The notes under the pieces: model-generated | The model's input: the letters and a program-made list of their open reading frames with translations, nothing else | What the model was told of the DNA's origin: nothing | Databases searched by the model: none | Position numbers and translations under genes: made by a program | In this document: positions 23,049-34,850 of the stretch, piece by piece | Numbering within the stretch: the first letter of the stretch is position 1 | How the letters are laid out: every line of letters starts with the position of its first letter | NCBI GenBank assembly: GCA_030761205.1 | Contig: JAULJL010000003.1 | Location: 29,642,123-29,706,122, forward strand | DNA from: Fremontodendron californicum | Taxonomy: Eukaryota > Streptophyta > Magnoliopsida > Malvales > Malvaceae | Reading direction: 5' to 3' | Length of the DNA stretch: 64,000 bases

Positions 23049-24780
23049 AGAAAAAAAAAGAAGAAGAAAAGTGTGATGCTGTGCATATGTGAATTTGAAT
23101 GATCCCAAATGTAAAAGTGAAAAATCCATGTATCTATTTCCCTGAGGATTGCTTTTCAATGAGAATATTCGTGCTTGATATGAGAAATGGCCATCTTTCT
23201 TGTTCCTGTCACTAAGAAGAAATTATCCCTAGTTACCCCTTTGAGCCTTAGGATTCCTTTCTTTTATTGAACCCTGATCAAGGATCACCCTCCACACTGG
23301 GGGAAAATGCGAGGAAAAATCTCCAAAAAAAAAAATCGTGGCGAAAAGAGCCATCAAAAAAGAAAAAAGAAGAAGAAAAAACACACGAAAAACGTGTGAA
23401 ATCAAAAAATGGCAAATAAAAAGAAACAAGAATCAAAATTCAAAGGAGAAAAATCCAAAAAGGATGAATGATTCGAAAATGAAACCTCCTCATGAAATGA
23501 TCCTTAACCCAATCACCCTTAAACACATTTTGGGCCTATTTATCCTTTCTTTCAAAACCCAAACCTTGGCCTATATTACGTGCTTTTAAAGTCCATTTTG
23601 ATCAAGCTCGGGTATTTAATTTGAAGGGTTTTTCTCCGATTTCATCCCGTCTTTCGGAATTGTTATTTTTACCATGGAAGCATTCAGAATTTTTAGATGC
23701 ATAGTGGAACACACAAAAAAAATGAAAATAAGAATGTAAAAGGAGAGGTTTAAGTCAAAAACCCGAAAAAGGGCGACTTAAAACCGAATAGGAGACACTT
23801 GGGTTGAAAACCCGCAAAGGGCGGCCCAAGTACTGAATCAATGCTCCGTGTAAAGGGGGAGAATGTATCAAGAATTCAGAGAAAAGGGTAAACCTCAGTC
23901 TGAAGCAACAGTGAAAGTCGAGAAGTTACCCAAGCAAATGGTTTGCTCAAAAGACATTTCAGAGGAATTAAAACAGGAGGGGTCCAGGATATTCCGCATC
24001 TGGGGCATCTATACCTTTTTCTTTTCATTTTCCCTTTAAACCTTGATATTCATCTTTGTTATCTAAACCTTTTTAAAATAAACTCTTGTTGGCCCTTTCA
24101 TGGCATTTGGCTGTTCTATACCATCTTTCATACATGTTGTGATGCATTTTGAATGTTATCAAATTGAATGATGATTATTAAACATAAAAATCTTTAAGTA
24201 AAAGGATTTTCTTGTATTACAATGGAGTAGATTTAAATTTTAGAGGAGGTTTGGAAACCACTAGAATTTGGAGAAAACTTGCAACAATCCATAATGCTAA
24301 AAAACTCATCAAGTGGAACAAATTTTGGATACGCTAAACACATCGACCCGAGATACTAAAGAGCTCATCAAGAAAATCAAATCAGGGATAGGATTGAAAA
24401 TACTATCGCAGAGTCAAAACCTATGGACCGTGTTGAAACCAGAAAGAAGAGCTCATCAAGTAGAGCAAGATCATGGATAAGTTAAAGACATCGCCACCGA
24501 GTCAAAAAATCTAGAGAAAACTCGTGACAATCCCCAATGCTAAAAAGAGCTCATCAAATAGAGTAAACAATAAAGTTGAGAAGATTCGTGAACCTCAGCG
24601 AAATCATGGATTAAAACTCATAACAATCATATAATTGCATTCATCCCTAGGGAACATGCATCTTACAAGCATTTTGCAAAACTTATCATCAACATCATTG
24701 CAGTCGACTAACATTGCAGGAACTATAGAAAACTTTACTTTTTTAGTCCAACACAGCTGACACAAAAGGAAGCAAGCACT
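23049..24780 (+). other. 3' untranslated region of element 2, unique part
   Basis: Non-coding. Shares blocks with 8250-9040 and 29250-30130: AATGGCCATCTTTC, TGATCAAGGATCACCCTC, TTTTGGGCCTATTTATCC, and a duplicated AAAACCCG(C)AAAGGGCG motif near 23760 and 23811. From 24290 to 24560 there are loose repeats of AGAGCTCATCAA. No protein frame is conserved among the three copies. Confidence 0.65.
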
Positions 24781-24784
24781 TTAA

Positions 24785-25250
24785 CCAAAATTTTTCTGGA
24801 CAAGACATCCAGAATATAATTATATACAGTGCTGTGTGAAAAGAGATTTTTTGAAAACTCTATCAGATTGTCGGGGAGCTCGACACATGTCATTTATATA
24901 ATCTTTCTGGACAAGACGACCAGATTTCAGACAAGACATCCAAAATTTTCTGGACAAGACATCTAGAATACAATTATATACGATGCCGTGTGAAAAGAGA
25001 TATTTTGAAAACTCGGTCAGGTTACTGGAGAGCTCGATTATCCTGACACATATCATTTGTATAATTTTCCTAGACAAGACAATCAGATTTCGGACAAGAC
25101 ATCCAAATTTTTCTGGACAAGACAACCAGATTTCGAACAAGACATCCAAATTTTCCTGGACAAGACAACCAGATTTCGAACAAGACATCCAAATTTTCCT
25201 AGATAAGACAACCAGACTTTTCATGGACAAGACATCCAAGATTTTTCCAA
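24785..25250 (+). repeat. 43-bp tandem array nested in a ~160-bp repeat (3' UTR, element 2)
   Basis: Units with CTGGACAAGACAACCAGATT and CGAACAAGACATCCAAA follow at exactly 43 bp at 25115, 25158 and 25201. Upstream, a longer unit with ATAATTATATACAGTGC and GTGTGAAAAGAGAT occurs twice (about 24793 and 24949). The unit sequence is unrelated to the 60-bp array of element 1, although the position in the element is the same. Confidence 0.88.
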
Positions 25251-25804
25251 TCGAGCTCGTTTCCTTAAGACGTGTCGAGCCTTGATTAGTCAGGGAATTT
25301 AAGTTAAGGACAAATTTTATTGTTTTAGTCAAAGCTGCGCCAAGGTGAAGTAAGGCCCCGAGACTTTTGTCGAGGTATTATCTTCTCTTGCAAATCGAAC
25401 TCGTTTCCTTAAGATGGGTCGAGCCTTGATTAGTCAGGGAACTCAAGTTAAGTACAAATTTTATGATTCAAACAAAGCTGCACCAAGATGAGGTAAGGCC
25501 TCGGGACTTCCGTCGAGGTATTATCTTCTCTTGCAAATTAAACTTGTTTCCTTAAGACGGGTTGAGCCTTGATTAGTCGAGGAACTCAATTTAAGGACGA
25601 ATTTATTTTATTTTATTTTATTTTACAGTTTACAAAAAATATATATATATATATGAAAAAAAAATCAATCAAAACCTCAAAAAAATGAACAAATAAACGA
25701 AAAAATGAAAATTCCCCTTCCTATCCTTCACATGTGATTTCACTAACTGGACAAAGTTATTGTCTAGTTTATCTTTGCCTGATTCCTAATTCTCAGCAAT
25801 AGTC
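25251..25804 (+). repeat. Direct repeats of a TCGAGCCTTGATTAGTC block, then A-rich DNA
   Basis: A unit of about 130 bp with CTCGTTTCCTTAAGACG, GTCGAGCCTTGATTAGTCAG and GAGGTATTATCTTCTCTTGC occurs three times (about 25250, 25385 and 25530). A single copy precedes the tract in elements 1 (about 11385-11430) and 4 (about 31385-31435). It is followed by TTTTA and TA simple repeats and the conserved pre-tract block. Confidence 0.75.
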
Positions 25805-25817
25805 AAAGAGGGGAAGC
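25805..25817 (+). promoter_or_regulatory. Polypurine tract of element 2
   Basis: AAAGAGGGGAAGC, one base different from the tract of elements 1 and 4, ends directly before the LTR that opens TTTAGACACC (expected TGTAGACACC; the second base has mutated). Confidence 0.85.
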
Positions 25818-27302
25818 TTTAGACACCTAATTTTGTTCGGGCCCCTTAAATCGGGCAGATTCTCCTTTTCAACTCCCTGAAATGCAAGGAGACTTCCACC
25901 GTTCCACAGATGGGTCCCCAAGACTTTGTTTCGGAGGTCAGCACAAAAAGTCAACTTAAAAAAAGTCAACCCTAAAAAGTCAAACTCAAAAAGTCAACCA
26001 TTGAAAAAGTCAACTCTTAGTCAAAATCAAGATTCGAAGTTGAATTGAACAATGGCAAAAGAATTTTGATAATCTGAGGTCTACAACGAAAGATATAGAG
26101 TTCAAAAGATGTGTTGTGGAAATTCAGTATAGGCAAATTTGGGGAAAACTGCAAAAGATGGCCCAATTAGGTGAAATTGAAGCCTCCAGTTGATAAAGGA
26201 TGAATAAACAAAGATAGCCCAAGGCCTAGTTTGAAGTGGATCCCAAGGAAGAGCCGGTTAGAGCAAAAACGAAAAAACAAGAAAATTCCCGAGTTTGAAA
26301 AAGGGAAAACTAAATCGGGGAAGAATTTGATCGTAAAAATTGGGCGTTTTCGGACCAACTCAAATTCAATATAGGACAAAGGAAGTGGAAAAATAAAATC
26401 CATAAATCGGACCCATTTTGAGTAAAATCGAGGTTTCGGAGGTTGAAGGGCAATCTTGGAAAATCCCAAAGATAATTCCAAGAAAAATAGTAAACGAGCT
26501 CAGAAATTATGAAAACTTTCATATCTGAGTTTTATAATTTTTGAAAGAGATTGGTGAAGAAAAATACGGAATCAGAGCTCATTTGAAAATGACAAAGTTC
26601 GGGTGCACTAACTTGAAATTCCAAAAGATAATTCCAGGAAAAATAGCAAACGAGCTCGGAAAATTATGACAACTTCCAGATCTGAGTTTTATAATTTTTG
26701 GAAGAGATTGGTGAAGAAAAATCCAGAATTGGATCTCATTTGGAAAATGGCAAAGTTCGGGAGCACTAACTCGAAATTCCAAAAGATAATTCCGGGAAAA
26801 AATAGCAAACGAGCTCGAAAATAATGAAAAATTTTAGATCTGAGTTTAATAATTTTTGGAAGATATTGGTGAAGAAAAATCTAGAATTGGAGCTCATTTG
26901 AAAAATGGCAAAGTTCGGGTGCACTAACCCGAAATTCCACAAGATAATTCTGCGAAAAATAGCAAACGAGCTCGGAAAATTATAAAAACTTCCAGATCTG
27001 AGTTTTATAATTTTTGAAAGAGATTGGTAAAGAAAAATCCTAAATTGGAGCTCAAATGAAAATGGCTAAATTTGGGAGGCATTAAACTGAAATTTTAGAG
27101 ACAAAATCTGGTCAAATAGAGAATGGGCTCGAAAAAATGTGAAAACTTCTAGAACCAAGTTTTATATTGGATGGGATGAGTTGGAAAAGACAAATCCGAA
27201 ATTGGGGTCCATTTCCAATTAAATTAAGTTCGAGGGGCTAAAAGGTAATTTTACCGAAAAAAATCGAAAAGGCTCAATTTGCAAAATTTAAATAATGAAG
27301 GA
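25818..27302 (+). repeat. 3' LTR of element 2, left part
   Basis: Starts TTTAGACACCTAATTTTGTT. The first 200 bp are clearly diverged from the LTRs at 11690 and 31620, so this is a separate subfamily. It includes AAAAAGTCAA repeats and a ~157-bp array (26480-27060) and breaks at 27302, where a reverse LTR end begins. The sequence resumes at 43340, as shown by the shared AGCCAGCATA and TTGATCAATTT words found in order around 32998-33035 of the uninterrupted LTR. Confidence 0.85.
26480..27060 (+). repeat. ~157-bp tandem array in the LTR of element 2
   Basis: Units begin at the AATAGCAAACGAGCTC motif near 26486, 26641, 26801 and 26957, with periods of 155-159 bp. Each contains GAGTTTTATAATTTTTG and AGAGATTGGTGAAGAAAAAT. 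They are homologous to, but well diverged from, the units in the other LTRs. Confidence 0.85.
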
Positions 27303-27906
27303 TGTTGATACGTGATCCCGTCTCGAGGACCCGTTCGAGTGAGGGGGAAACGTAATGCAGAGGAAAAGATGAGTTAATTCCTCTTGATTGAAATAAAAGG
27401 TCGAGGGTATGAAAACGACCTCGTAAAAAGAAATGGAGTCGCCACCAATCTTTTTTTAGCTAGGTGTGATCGACCACCTATTAAAACCAATTTTATAAAA
27501 TATTTTAAAATTAATTAAAATATTTTTAAAAGCAATTTCAAGTCTGCGTTATAAACCAGAGAAAATCGAAGAATCGAGTTCAAGACTCGGTTACGTGCGG
27601 GGGATTAGCACCCCCACAATGCCCGTATAAAACGGTACCTTATTAATCATGTGTTATCTCAAGTCTCGGTAAAAAGTCGATTTTTAATTTAGTATTTCAA
27701 GTTAATTCCCAATTTAAAGAAAAATAATTCCAATTTTTAATTGAAAGTGATCCGGAATTTATTAATTCAATTTTTTTTTATATTCCCCAACAAATGTGGC
27801 AAAATATATAAAATTTTATTAACTTGGAAATTTTTTTGAATCATTCTTGTTTTAAAGAAGATATTTTGTTATTAACGATAACTGATGATATCCTCCCCAG
27901 CAAACC
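27303..27906 (-). repeat. 3' LTR fragment of element 3
   Basis: Reads as the reverse complement of the last ~600 bp of an LTR: terminus TGTTGATACGTGATCCCG, then AATGGAGTCGCCACCAATC, the GC-rich motif (27588-27627) and TGATGATATCCTCCCCAGC. It ends at 27906, inside the conserved CCAGCAAACCCGG word, where integrase-side sequence in the opposite orientation starts. Confidence 0.85.
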
Positions 27907-29248
27907 TGAATGAAGGAGCTGAAGTTGTGCCGATCAGAATGAGCATATATGAGTCTCCTGACCACTACTTGAGCATCAAAGAAAAAGCAGATGGTCTCCC
28001 CTGGTATAATGACATCTTGCAGTACATCAAGAATCAACAGTATCCAGAGCGAGGAACAGAAAATGACAAGAGAACTCTGAGAAGGCTAGCAATGAGTTTT
28101 GTTCTAGATGGCGAGATTCTCTACAAGAAAGGGAAAGATCAAGTCCTATTGAGATGTGTCGGGTCTGCCGGAGTTCGGAGAACCATAGAGGAAGTCCATG
28201 AAAGGATATGTGGCACCCATGCCAATGGTCACATGCTTACTCAGCAGATTATGAGGGCAGGGTATTATTGGCTGATGATGGAAGGAGATTGTATCAGTTA
28301 TTCCTAAAAAGTGCCATAAATGCCAGATCTATGCAAATAAGATTCATGTGCCGCCATCGCCATTGCATGTCATGATCGCACCATGGCCATTCTCGATGTG
28401 GGGAATGGATATGATTGGACCTATTACCCCGAAAGCTTCAAATGGACATCACTTCATCCTGGTGGCCATAGATTATTTCACAAAGTGGCTGGAAGTTGTT
28501 TCTTATACAAGTGTAATGAAGTCGATGGTATGCAGATTTGTTAAGAAAAAAATCATATGCCGATATGTTGCCAGCAAGAATTATTTCAGATAATGCTCTC
28601 AATCTGAACAATAAGATGATAAGAGAGGTGTATACTCAGTTCAAGATCACGCACCACAATTCGGTACCTTATAGTCCAAAGATGAATGGGGCAGTATAAG
28701 TAGCCAACAAAAACATCAAGAAGATTGTCGAGAAGATGATTGATGTGTATAAGGATTGGCATGAGATCTTGCCTTTTGCTCTTCATGCATATCGTACTTC
28801 GGTTCGCACATCTACAAGGTCAACGCTGTTTTCTTTGGTATATGGTATGGAGGCAGTGTTACCTATTGAAGTTGAGATTCCTACACTTCGTGCTTTGATG
28901 GAGGTTGGCCTAGAAGAGGCAGAATGGGTTAGAGCTCGTTATGAACAACTGAATCTCATCGAAGAAAAGATTGAAGGCAATTTGTCATGGGCAATTGTAT
29001 CAAAAAAAAAATATGATTCGAGCCTACAACAAGAAGGTTCGTCCCAGACAGTTCCGAGAGGGGAGTTAGTACTGAGGAAAATTCTCCCTATAGTGAAGGA
29101 TCCGCGAGAAAAATGGGCCCTAAATTGGGAAAGACCCTATATAGTAAAAAGAGCTTTTTCTGGAGGAGCATTCATTCTAACTCGAATGGACGGGGATGAT
29201 TTCGGAAATCCCGTGAATGCTGATGAATTAAAGAAGTATTATGCTTAA
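27907..29248 (+). pseudogene. IN: Integrase of element 4, N-terminus intact but core broken
   Basis: Opens with NEGAEVVPIRMSIYESPDHY in the frame that continues to 28305. An extra A near 28305 shifts the frame inside the zinc-binding domain (normally CHKC). The next frame covers WGMDMIGP and the first catalytic Asp (about 28400), a further shift occurs near 28560, and then ISDNALNLNN supplies the second Asp. The catalytic Glu codon after MNGAV is replaced by TAA at about 28697, a direct loss of an active-site residue. The C-terminal frame 28736-29248 ends NADELKKYYA, as in element 2. There is a further local frameshift near 28965-29010. Confidence 0.85.
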
Positions 29249-30761
29249 AGAAAAGAAAAAGAAAAAAAAAGAAAGAAAAAGCCTGTAATTCTATGCACAT
29301 GGCAATTCGAATGATTCCAAGTGTAAAAATGGAAATTCTATATATCTATCTCCATTGAAAATTGCTTGTCAAAGAGAATGTTCATGCTTGGTATGATAAA
29401 TGGCCATCTTTCATATCCCCTTCACTAAGAAGAAATTATCCCTAGTCACCCTTTTGAGCCTTAGGAATTATTTCTTCCTTTGAACCCTAATCAAGGATCA
29501 CCCTCTACACCGAAGGGCAAATACGAGGAAAAATAATCGAAAATCATGGCAAAAAGAAAGCCATCGGAAAATGTGAAATCACATAATGGAAAATGAAAGC
29601 AAAAAAAAAAAAAAGAAAAGGGACAAATGTTTCAAGAATAAATTCTCCTCAGGAAATGATCCTTGATCTAATCACCCTTAAACACATTTTGGGCCTATTT
29701 TATCCTCTCCTTCTAAACCTGAACTTTGGCCTACATTACGTACTTTAAAAGTCCATTTTGATCAAGCATGGATATTTAATTTGAAAGGTTGTTCTCAGAA
29801 TTTATCCCATATTTTGAATTGACATTTTTACCTTGGAAGCATTTAGAATTCTCAGATGCGTGGTAGAATACAAAAAATAGAAGAGGTTTAAGCCGAAAAC
29901 CCGCGAAGGGCGACTTAATACCAAATGGGGGACACTTGAGTTGAAAACCCGCAAAGGTCAGCTCAAATACTGATTAAGGTTTGAATCAATGCTCCGTGTA
30001 AAGGGGGAGAAAGTATTTAAAAATCAGAGAAAAGGGGAACAACTCAGTCTGACGTAACTACGAAAGCCGAGGGATTACCCAAGTAAATTGTTCATTCAAA
30101 AGAAATTTCAGATGGTTTGAAAAATGAGGGGTTCAAGATATTCCGCATTCGGGGCATCTACAACCTATAACTTTACATTTATCCTTGATATTCACTTTTA
30201 CCATTTTTTTAAAAAAAAAAAATTGTTGCAATAAATTCTTGTTATCCTTCTTATGACATTTGCTTGTTTCATATTTTTTTTTCATACATTTTTGAGATGC
30301 ATTTTGTTTATTATTTAATTGAATGATGATTAGTAAGCATAAACATCTTTAAATAGAAGGATTTTAAAAGTACTACTAAGGAATAGATCTAAATCTTAGA
30401 AAAGGTTTGGAAACCACTAATTCTGATGGAAAATTCACCCAGCAAAGGAAAACAGTGAATATGTTGGAGACTCCGTCATGAAGTCAAAAATTTATGAATT
30501 TTAGTGAAGTTAGAAACTGGGACTGTTTGACAATTTATCTTGAGTAAAGGGTTCCTTAAGTGGGGCATCAGTGAATAATTGAAGACTTCGTCATGAAATC
30601 AGATAATCTGCGAACCTCAAAGAAACCATAGATTAGAAATCATGACACAATCATTTGATTGCTTTCATCCTTAGGAAACATAGATGCATTTGCAAAGCAT
30701 GTCATTCTCACCATTGCATTTAGCTAACACTGCAGGAATCAGGAAAACTTTGACTTCCCCA
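29249..30761 (+). other. 3' untranslated region of element 4, unique part
   Basis: Non-coding; co-linear by eye with 23049-24700 of element 2, including the paired AAAACCCGC(G/A)AAGG motifs (about 29899 and 29946) and GAATCAATGCTCCGTGTAAA. This region is less decayed by indels than in element 2. Confidence 0.7.
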
Positions 30762-31330
30762 AATCGAACTTGTTCTTCTTCTCAAATAAGTCGAGCCCCG
30801 AGATCGCCGTCAAGGTATGTTCCTTTCATTTTTAAGTTAAATTTATTTTTTCCAAATGAATCAAACCCAGGATCATCCTTAGTATTTCCCTTTGTTTTAA
30901 GTCGAATTCATTCCGTTTTATCAAATGAGTCGAGCCCCGAGACCATCGTCGATGTATTTCCCTTTGTTTTAAGTCGAATTCATTCTGTTTTATCAAATGA
31001 GTCGAGCCCGAGACCATCGTCGAGGTATTTCATTTTGTTTTGAGTCGAATTCATTCTGTTTTATCAAATGAGTCGAGCCCCGAGACCATCGTCGAGGTAT
31101 TTCCTTTTGTTTTAAATTGAATTCATTCTGTTTTATCCAATGAGTCAAGCCCCGAGACCATTGTCGAGGTATTTCTTTTTGTTTTAAATCGAATTCATTA
31201 TGTTTTATCAAATAAGTTGAGCCTCGAGATCACTGTCGAGGTATTTCCTTTTGTTTTAAAACAAATTCATTCCGTCTTATCAAATGAGTCGAGCCTTCAG
31301 ACCGTCGTCAAGGTATTTTCATCATGGGTA
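30762..31330 (+). repeat. 72-bp tandem array (3' UTR, element 4)
   Basis: About eight units of 71-73 bp, with GTCGAATTCATTCTGTTTTA, TCAAATGAGTCGAGCCCCGA and GACCATCGTCGAGGTATTTC. GTCGAATT-type starts lie at 30901, 30973, 31044, 31116 and 31189. Frames read through it (DLKQREIHRRWSRG-type repeats) are products of the period. The unit is related to the single GAGTCGAGCCCCGAGACCA block near 10785 and 11340 in element 1, so a common 3' UTR word has been amplified here. Confidence 0.92.
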
Positions 31331-31606
31331 AGGCCTCCGGGCACCATTCTTAAGACCTCCGGGTAGAATTTTCTTCTTTTACAAATTGAACTCGTTTCTT
31401 TAAGACCGGTCGAGCCTTGATTAGTCAGGGAACTCAGTTTAAGCATAAAATCTTCTATTTACAGTTTTTTCAAAAAAAAAAAAAAAACAAGTGATGAATG
31501 ATGATGATTGAAAACCCCTTTCGCTTTCCTCCACATGTGATTTCACTAACCGTACAAAATTAGTGTTTGTTTATCTTTGCCTGATTCCTGATTCTCAGCA
31601 ATAGCC

Positions 31607-31619
31607 AAAGAGGGGCAGC
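31607..31619 (+). promoter_or_regulatory. Polypurine tract of element 4
   Basis: AAAGAGGGGCAGC, identical to the tract of element 1, directly before the LTR start TATAGACACC. Confidence 0.85.
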
Positions 31620-32299
31620 TATAGACACCTAATTTTGTCCGGACCACTAAATCAGGTATGTTTTCTTCCTAAATTGATGATTAAGAATGAAAAAGGCTTT
31701 TCTCACCTTGCAGGTGGTACTCTGAAACTTAGTCTAAGAAAGCAGACAGAAAAAGTCAAACTCAAAAAAAATCAACCTCGAAAAAGTCAACCCCAAAAAA
31801 GTCAACTACTAAAAAAGTCAACCCACTTTCAAAATCAAGATTTGAATTTCAATTGAAAGATGGTGAAAGAATTTTGATAACCCAAGGTCTACATTGAAAG
31901 ATATGGAAGACGAAAGTTGGGTTACGAAATCTCAGTAGAAAATAAACCCTAGTTCGGGAAATTTGGGGAAAAATGCTTGAACAATCAAATTGGTTGAAAT
32001 TGAAGGTCCCAAATAAAAGATAAGCACTGACTACGGGTAATGGAGAAGCTACTTGAAAGAAAAATTGAAAGAAAAGTCAATTTGGAAGAAAATTGAGAAT
32101 TAGGGTTTTTGGTGGATTTTAGTAAAATTTGGAAGAATAACAGAAATGGCCAGATTCGGTAAAAATAAAGCCCCTAATTGATGAGGAGTGATTAAATAAG
32201 GATAGCCCAAGACTCAGTTTGAAGAAATTCTAGAAATCGGACTTGTTTTGAGCAAAACGGGCTTCGGAGGCAAAAGGGCAAAATTGGAAATTTTGGGGA

Positions 32300-32780
32300 A
32301 AATAGCAAATGAACTCCAAAAATTCTGAAAATTGGCAGATCTCATTCTTAAATCATTTTGAAGAGATTGGCGAAATAAAATCTTGATTCGGAGTTCGTTT
32401 GCAAAATGGACAAATCTCGGGTCCACTATGCAGTAATTCAAGTAGATAAATCCTGAAAAAATAGCAAATGAACTCCAAAAATTTTGAAAATTTTCATATC
32501 TCATTCTTAAATTATTTGGAAGAGATTGGCAAAAGAAAATCTTGATTCAGAGTTCGTTTGCAAAATGGCCAAATCCCGGGCCACTATGTAGTAATTCAAG
32601 CAGATAAATCCCGAAAAAATTGCAAATGAGTTTCAAAAATTATGAAAACTTCCAGATCACACTTTTAAATTATTTGGAAGAGATTGGAGAAGAAAAATAT
32701 GGATTTGGAGCTTGTTTAAAATTGGTGAAAGTTCGGGTGCACAAAAGGGAAATTTTGGAAAAAAAATCCAAATAAATAGC
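32300..32780 (+). repeat. ~158-bp tandem array in the LTR of element 4
   Basis: Units start at AATAGCAAATGAACTCC-like words near 32301, 32460, 32619 and 32772. Each has GAAGAGATTGGCGAAA and GATTCGGAGTTCGTTTGC. Reversed counterparts lie at 42060-42650. Confidence 0.8.
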
Positions 32781-33099
32781 AAATGGACTCAAAAAAATTT
32801 GAAAAATTCCAAAATTCAATTGTTTATTTTTTGAAAGTATTAAAAAAAATAAAATTTAAATTTGTAGTCCGTTTGCTATTTATTTAGGTTCGGGGGTCAA
32901 AAAGGTCATTTTACCGAAGAAACCGAAAAGGGCAAGTTTGTAATTAAGAAAAATATGAAAGAAGAAGGAATTACTGGGATTTTACCTCCTTTGATCAGCC
33001 AGCATAGATTGAAGAAGGAAGATTGATCAATTTAATTCCTTAGTCACTATCAAGCTCATATGTTACCACTAACACCTTGCAAATGATCCCTCTTTCATC

Positions 33100-33560
33100 C
33101 AATGGTTTAGGTGCCTTGTAGGAAAGTTGAAAGCACCATCCAATGGCGAAGTTTAAATGCCAAGATGATATTTTTATTTTTCATGAAAGAACCCTCATCT
33201 AATGGCCAAGAATGGAAGAACACAACTCATCCAAAGGTGGACATCCATTTGGCCAAGCAAGGAAGTGCATGGGATTATTCCTTTTCATCCAATGGCTTAG
33301 GCCATGTACACGGGATTGAGTACACATGTTAAGGGCTGGGATTAAATGCTAAGATTACATTTTTATGTTGTCATGAAAGAATCCTCATCCAATGGCCAAG
33401 AATAAAAGAGCACAACTCATCCAAGGGTAGGCACTCAAAGGGCCAAGCAGGAGAGTGCATGGGATTGGTCCTCTTTTTCATCTAAGGGCTGAGGTTATTA
33501 CAAGGGCTGAGTACACATCTTAAGGGCTGCTATCAATTGGCAAGATGACATTTTTATGTT
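33100..33560 (+). repeat. ~200-bp direct repeats in the LTR of element 4
   Basis: Two to three copies of a unit with GGCCAAGAATGGAAGAACAC, ACTCATCCAAAGG and GCATGGGATT. Reversed copies lie at about 41380-41830. Not present in the LTR of element 1 at 13220-14140. Confidence 0.7.
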
Positions 33561-34364
33561 TTCATGAAAATATCTTAATCTAAGGGACAAGATTGGAGGA
33601 CAAAAAGTGCAAAAAAATCCTATGGTTGAGGGGCTATTCGGCCAACCAAGGGGGAAGGGGGGAATGTTTTATTTTTTCCATATAGGCTGATCATTTAGGG
33701 GGGAAGCCAGTAGCTAATTGAGAAAAAAAAGTTTTTTGAAAGAAAGAAAGAAAGCTTTTGTTAAGGTAGCCATTTTACCATTGCTACCACATTTTTTTCT
33801 TCTTCTTCCTCATGCTTTATTTTTTGTTTTCCATGTGATTTTCTACCATTTCTTTTACATCTTTCTTGTTGTTCTTGCTTTCAAAAATAAATAAAACAAT
33901 GGTTAGGCTTCATGATCTTGATGAAAATGAAGTGATAATGGTTAGGGTGGGCTTTGTCCAATATACCAACCATGGAGCTCATCTCCATATTTTTTCTACA
34001 TTAGTTTTTTTTTTTTTTTTTATGATTTTGAGATTTAAAAGGCTTCATGACCTTGATGAAAATCAAGAGATAATGGTTAGGGGGCTTTGTCCAATGTACC
34101 AACCATGGAGCTTATCTCTTTGTTATTTATTTGCTTACTTTAACTTGCTTATTTCTATTATTGTTTATCTTTATGTATATTTATATTCCTGCTAATCATC
34201 TTGTTCTTTTGACTTATGTCATATTTTTGCATCTTGGGGCTATTGTCATATAGTTTAGGCCATTTCCATTTTTCATATCATCTTCCATAGCATTTAGTTA
34301 GGTCATTTTACATGACATTTCTCACAACACGTTGGTTCCTAAGCCATTTGGCCATGTGTATTGT

Positions 34365-34850
34365 CATTAAGCATTAGGCCATTTTCATATGCCATGTTAT
34401 TTTTCCATGACATTGAGACATTAGGCCATTTTCATATGCCATGTCATTTAGCTTTAGGCCATTTTTATTATTCCATGTCATTTAAGTTTAGGTCATTTTA
34501 TTATTCTATGTCATTTTACATGTCATTTAGCTTTAGGCCATTTTCATATGACATGTTATTTTTCCATGATATTTAGACATTAGGCCATTTTCATATGCCA
34601 TGTCATTTCACATGTCATTTAGCTTTAGGCCATTTTTATTATTCTATGTCATTTTATATGTCATCTAGCTTTAGGCCATTTTTATTATTCCATGTCATTT
34701 TACATGTCATTTAAGCATTAGGTTATTTTCATATGTCATGTTGTTGTTCCATGACATTTAGACATTAGGCCATTTTCATATGCCATGTCATTTCCCATGT
34801 CATTTAGGCACTAGGCCATTTTCATTATTTTTAATGTCATTTGCCATCTC
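34365..34850 (+). repeat. TTAGGCCATTTTCATATGCC-type short tandem repeats
   Basis: Roughly eight to ten units of 40-70 bp, alternating TTAGGCCATTTTCATATGCC, ATGTCATTTAGC and TTTTTATTATTCCATGTC. Reversed counterparts are at about 40270-40570, and looser ones at 44390-44600. Confidence 0.75.

Noticed and set aside
24820..25332. 170-codon minus-strand frame with repeated SRKIWMSC units
   Set aside because: Product of the 43-bp array in the 3' UTR of element 2.
30684..31211. Plus- and minus-strand frames across the 72-bp array
   Set aside because: 72 is a multiple of three, so the frames stay open; no recognisable protein.
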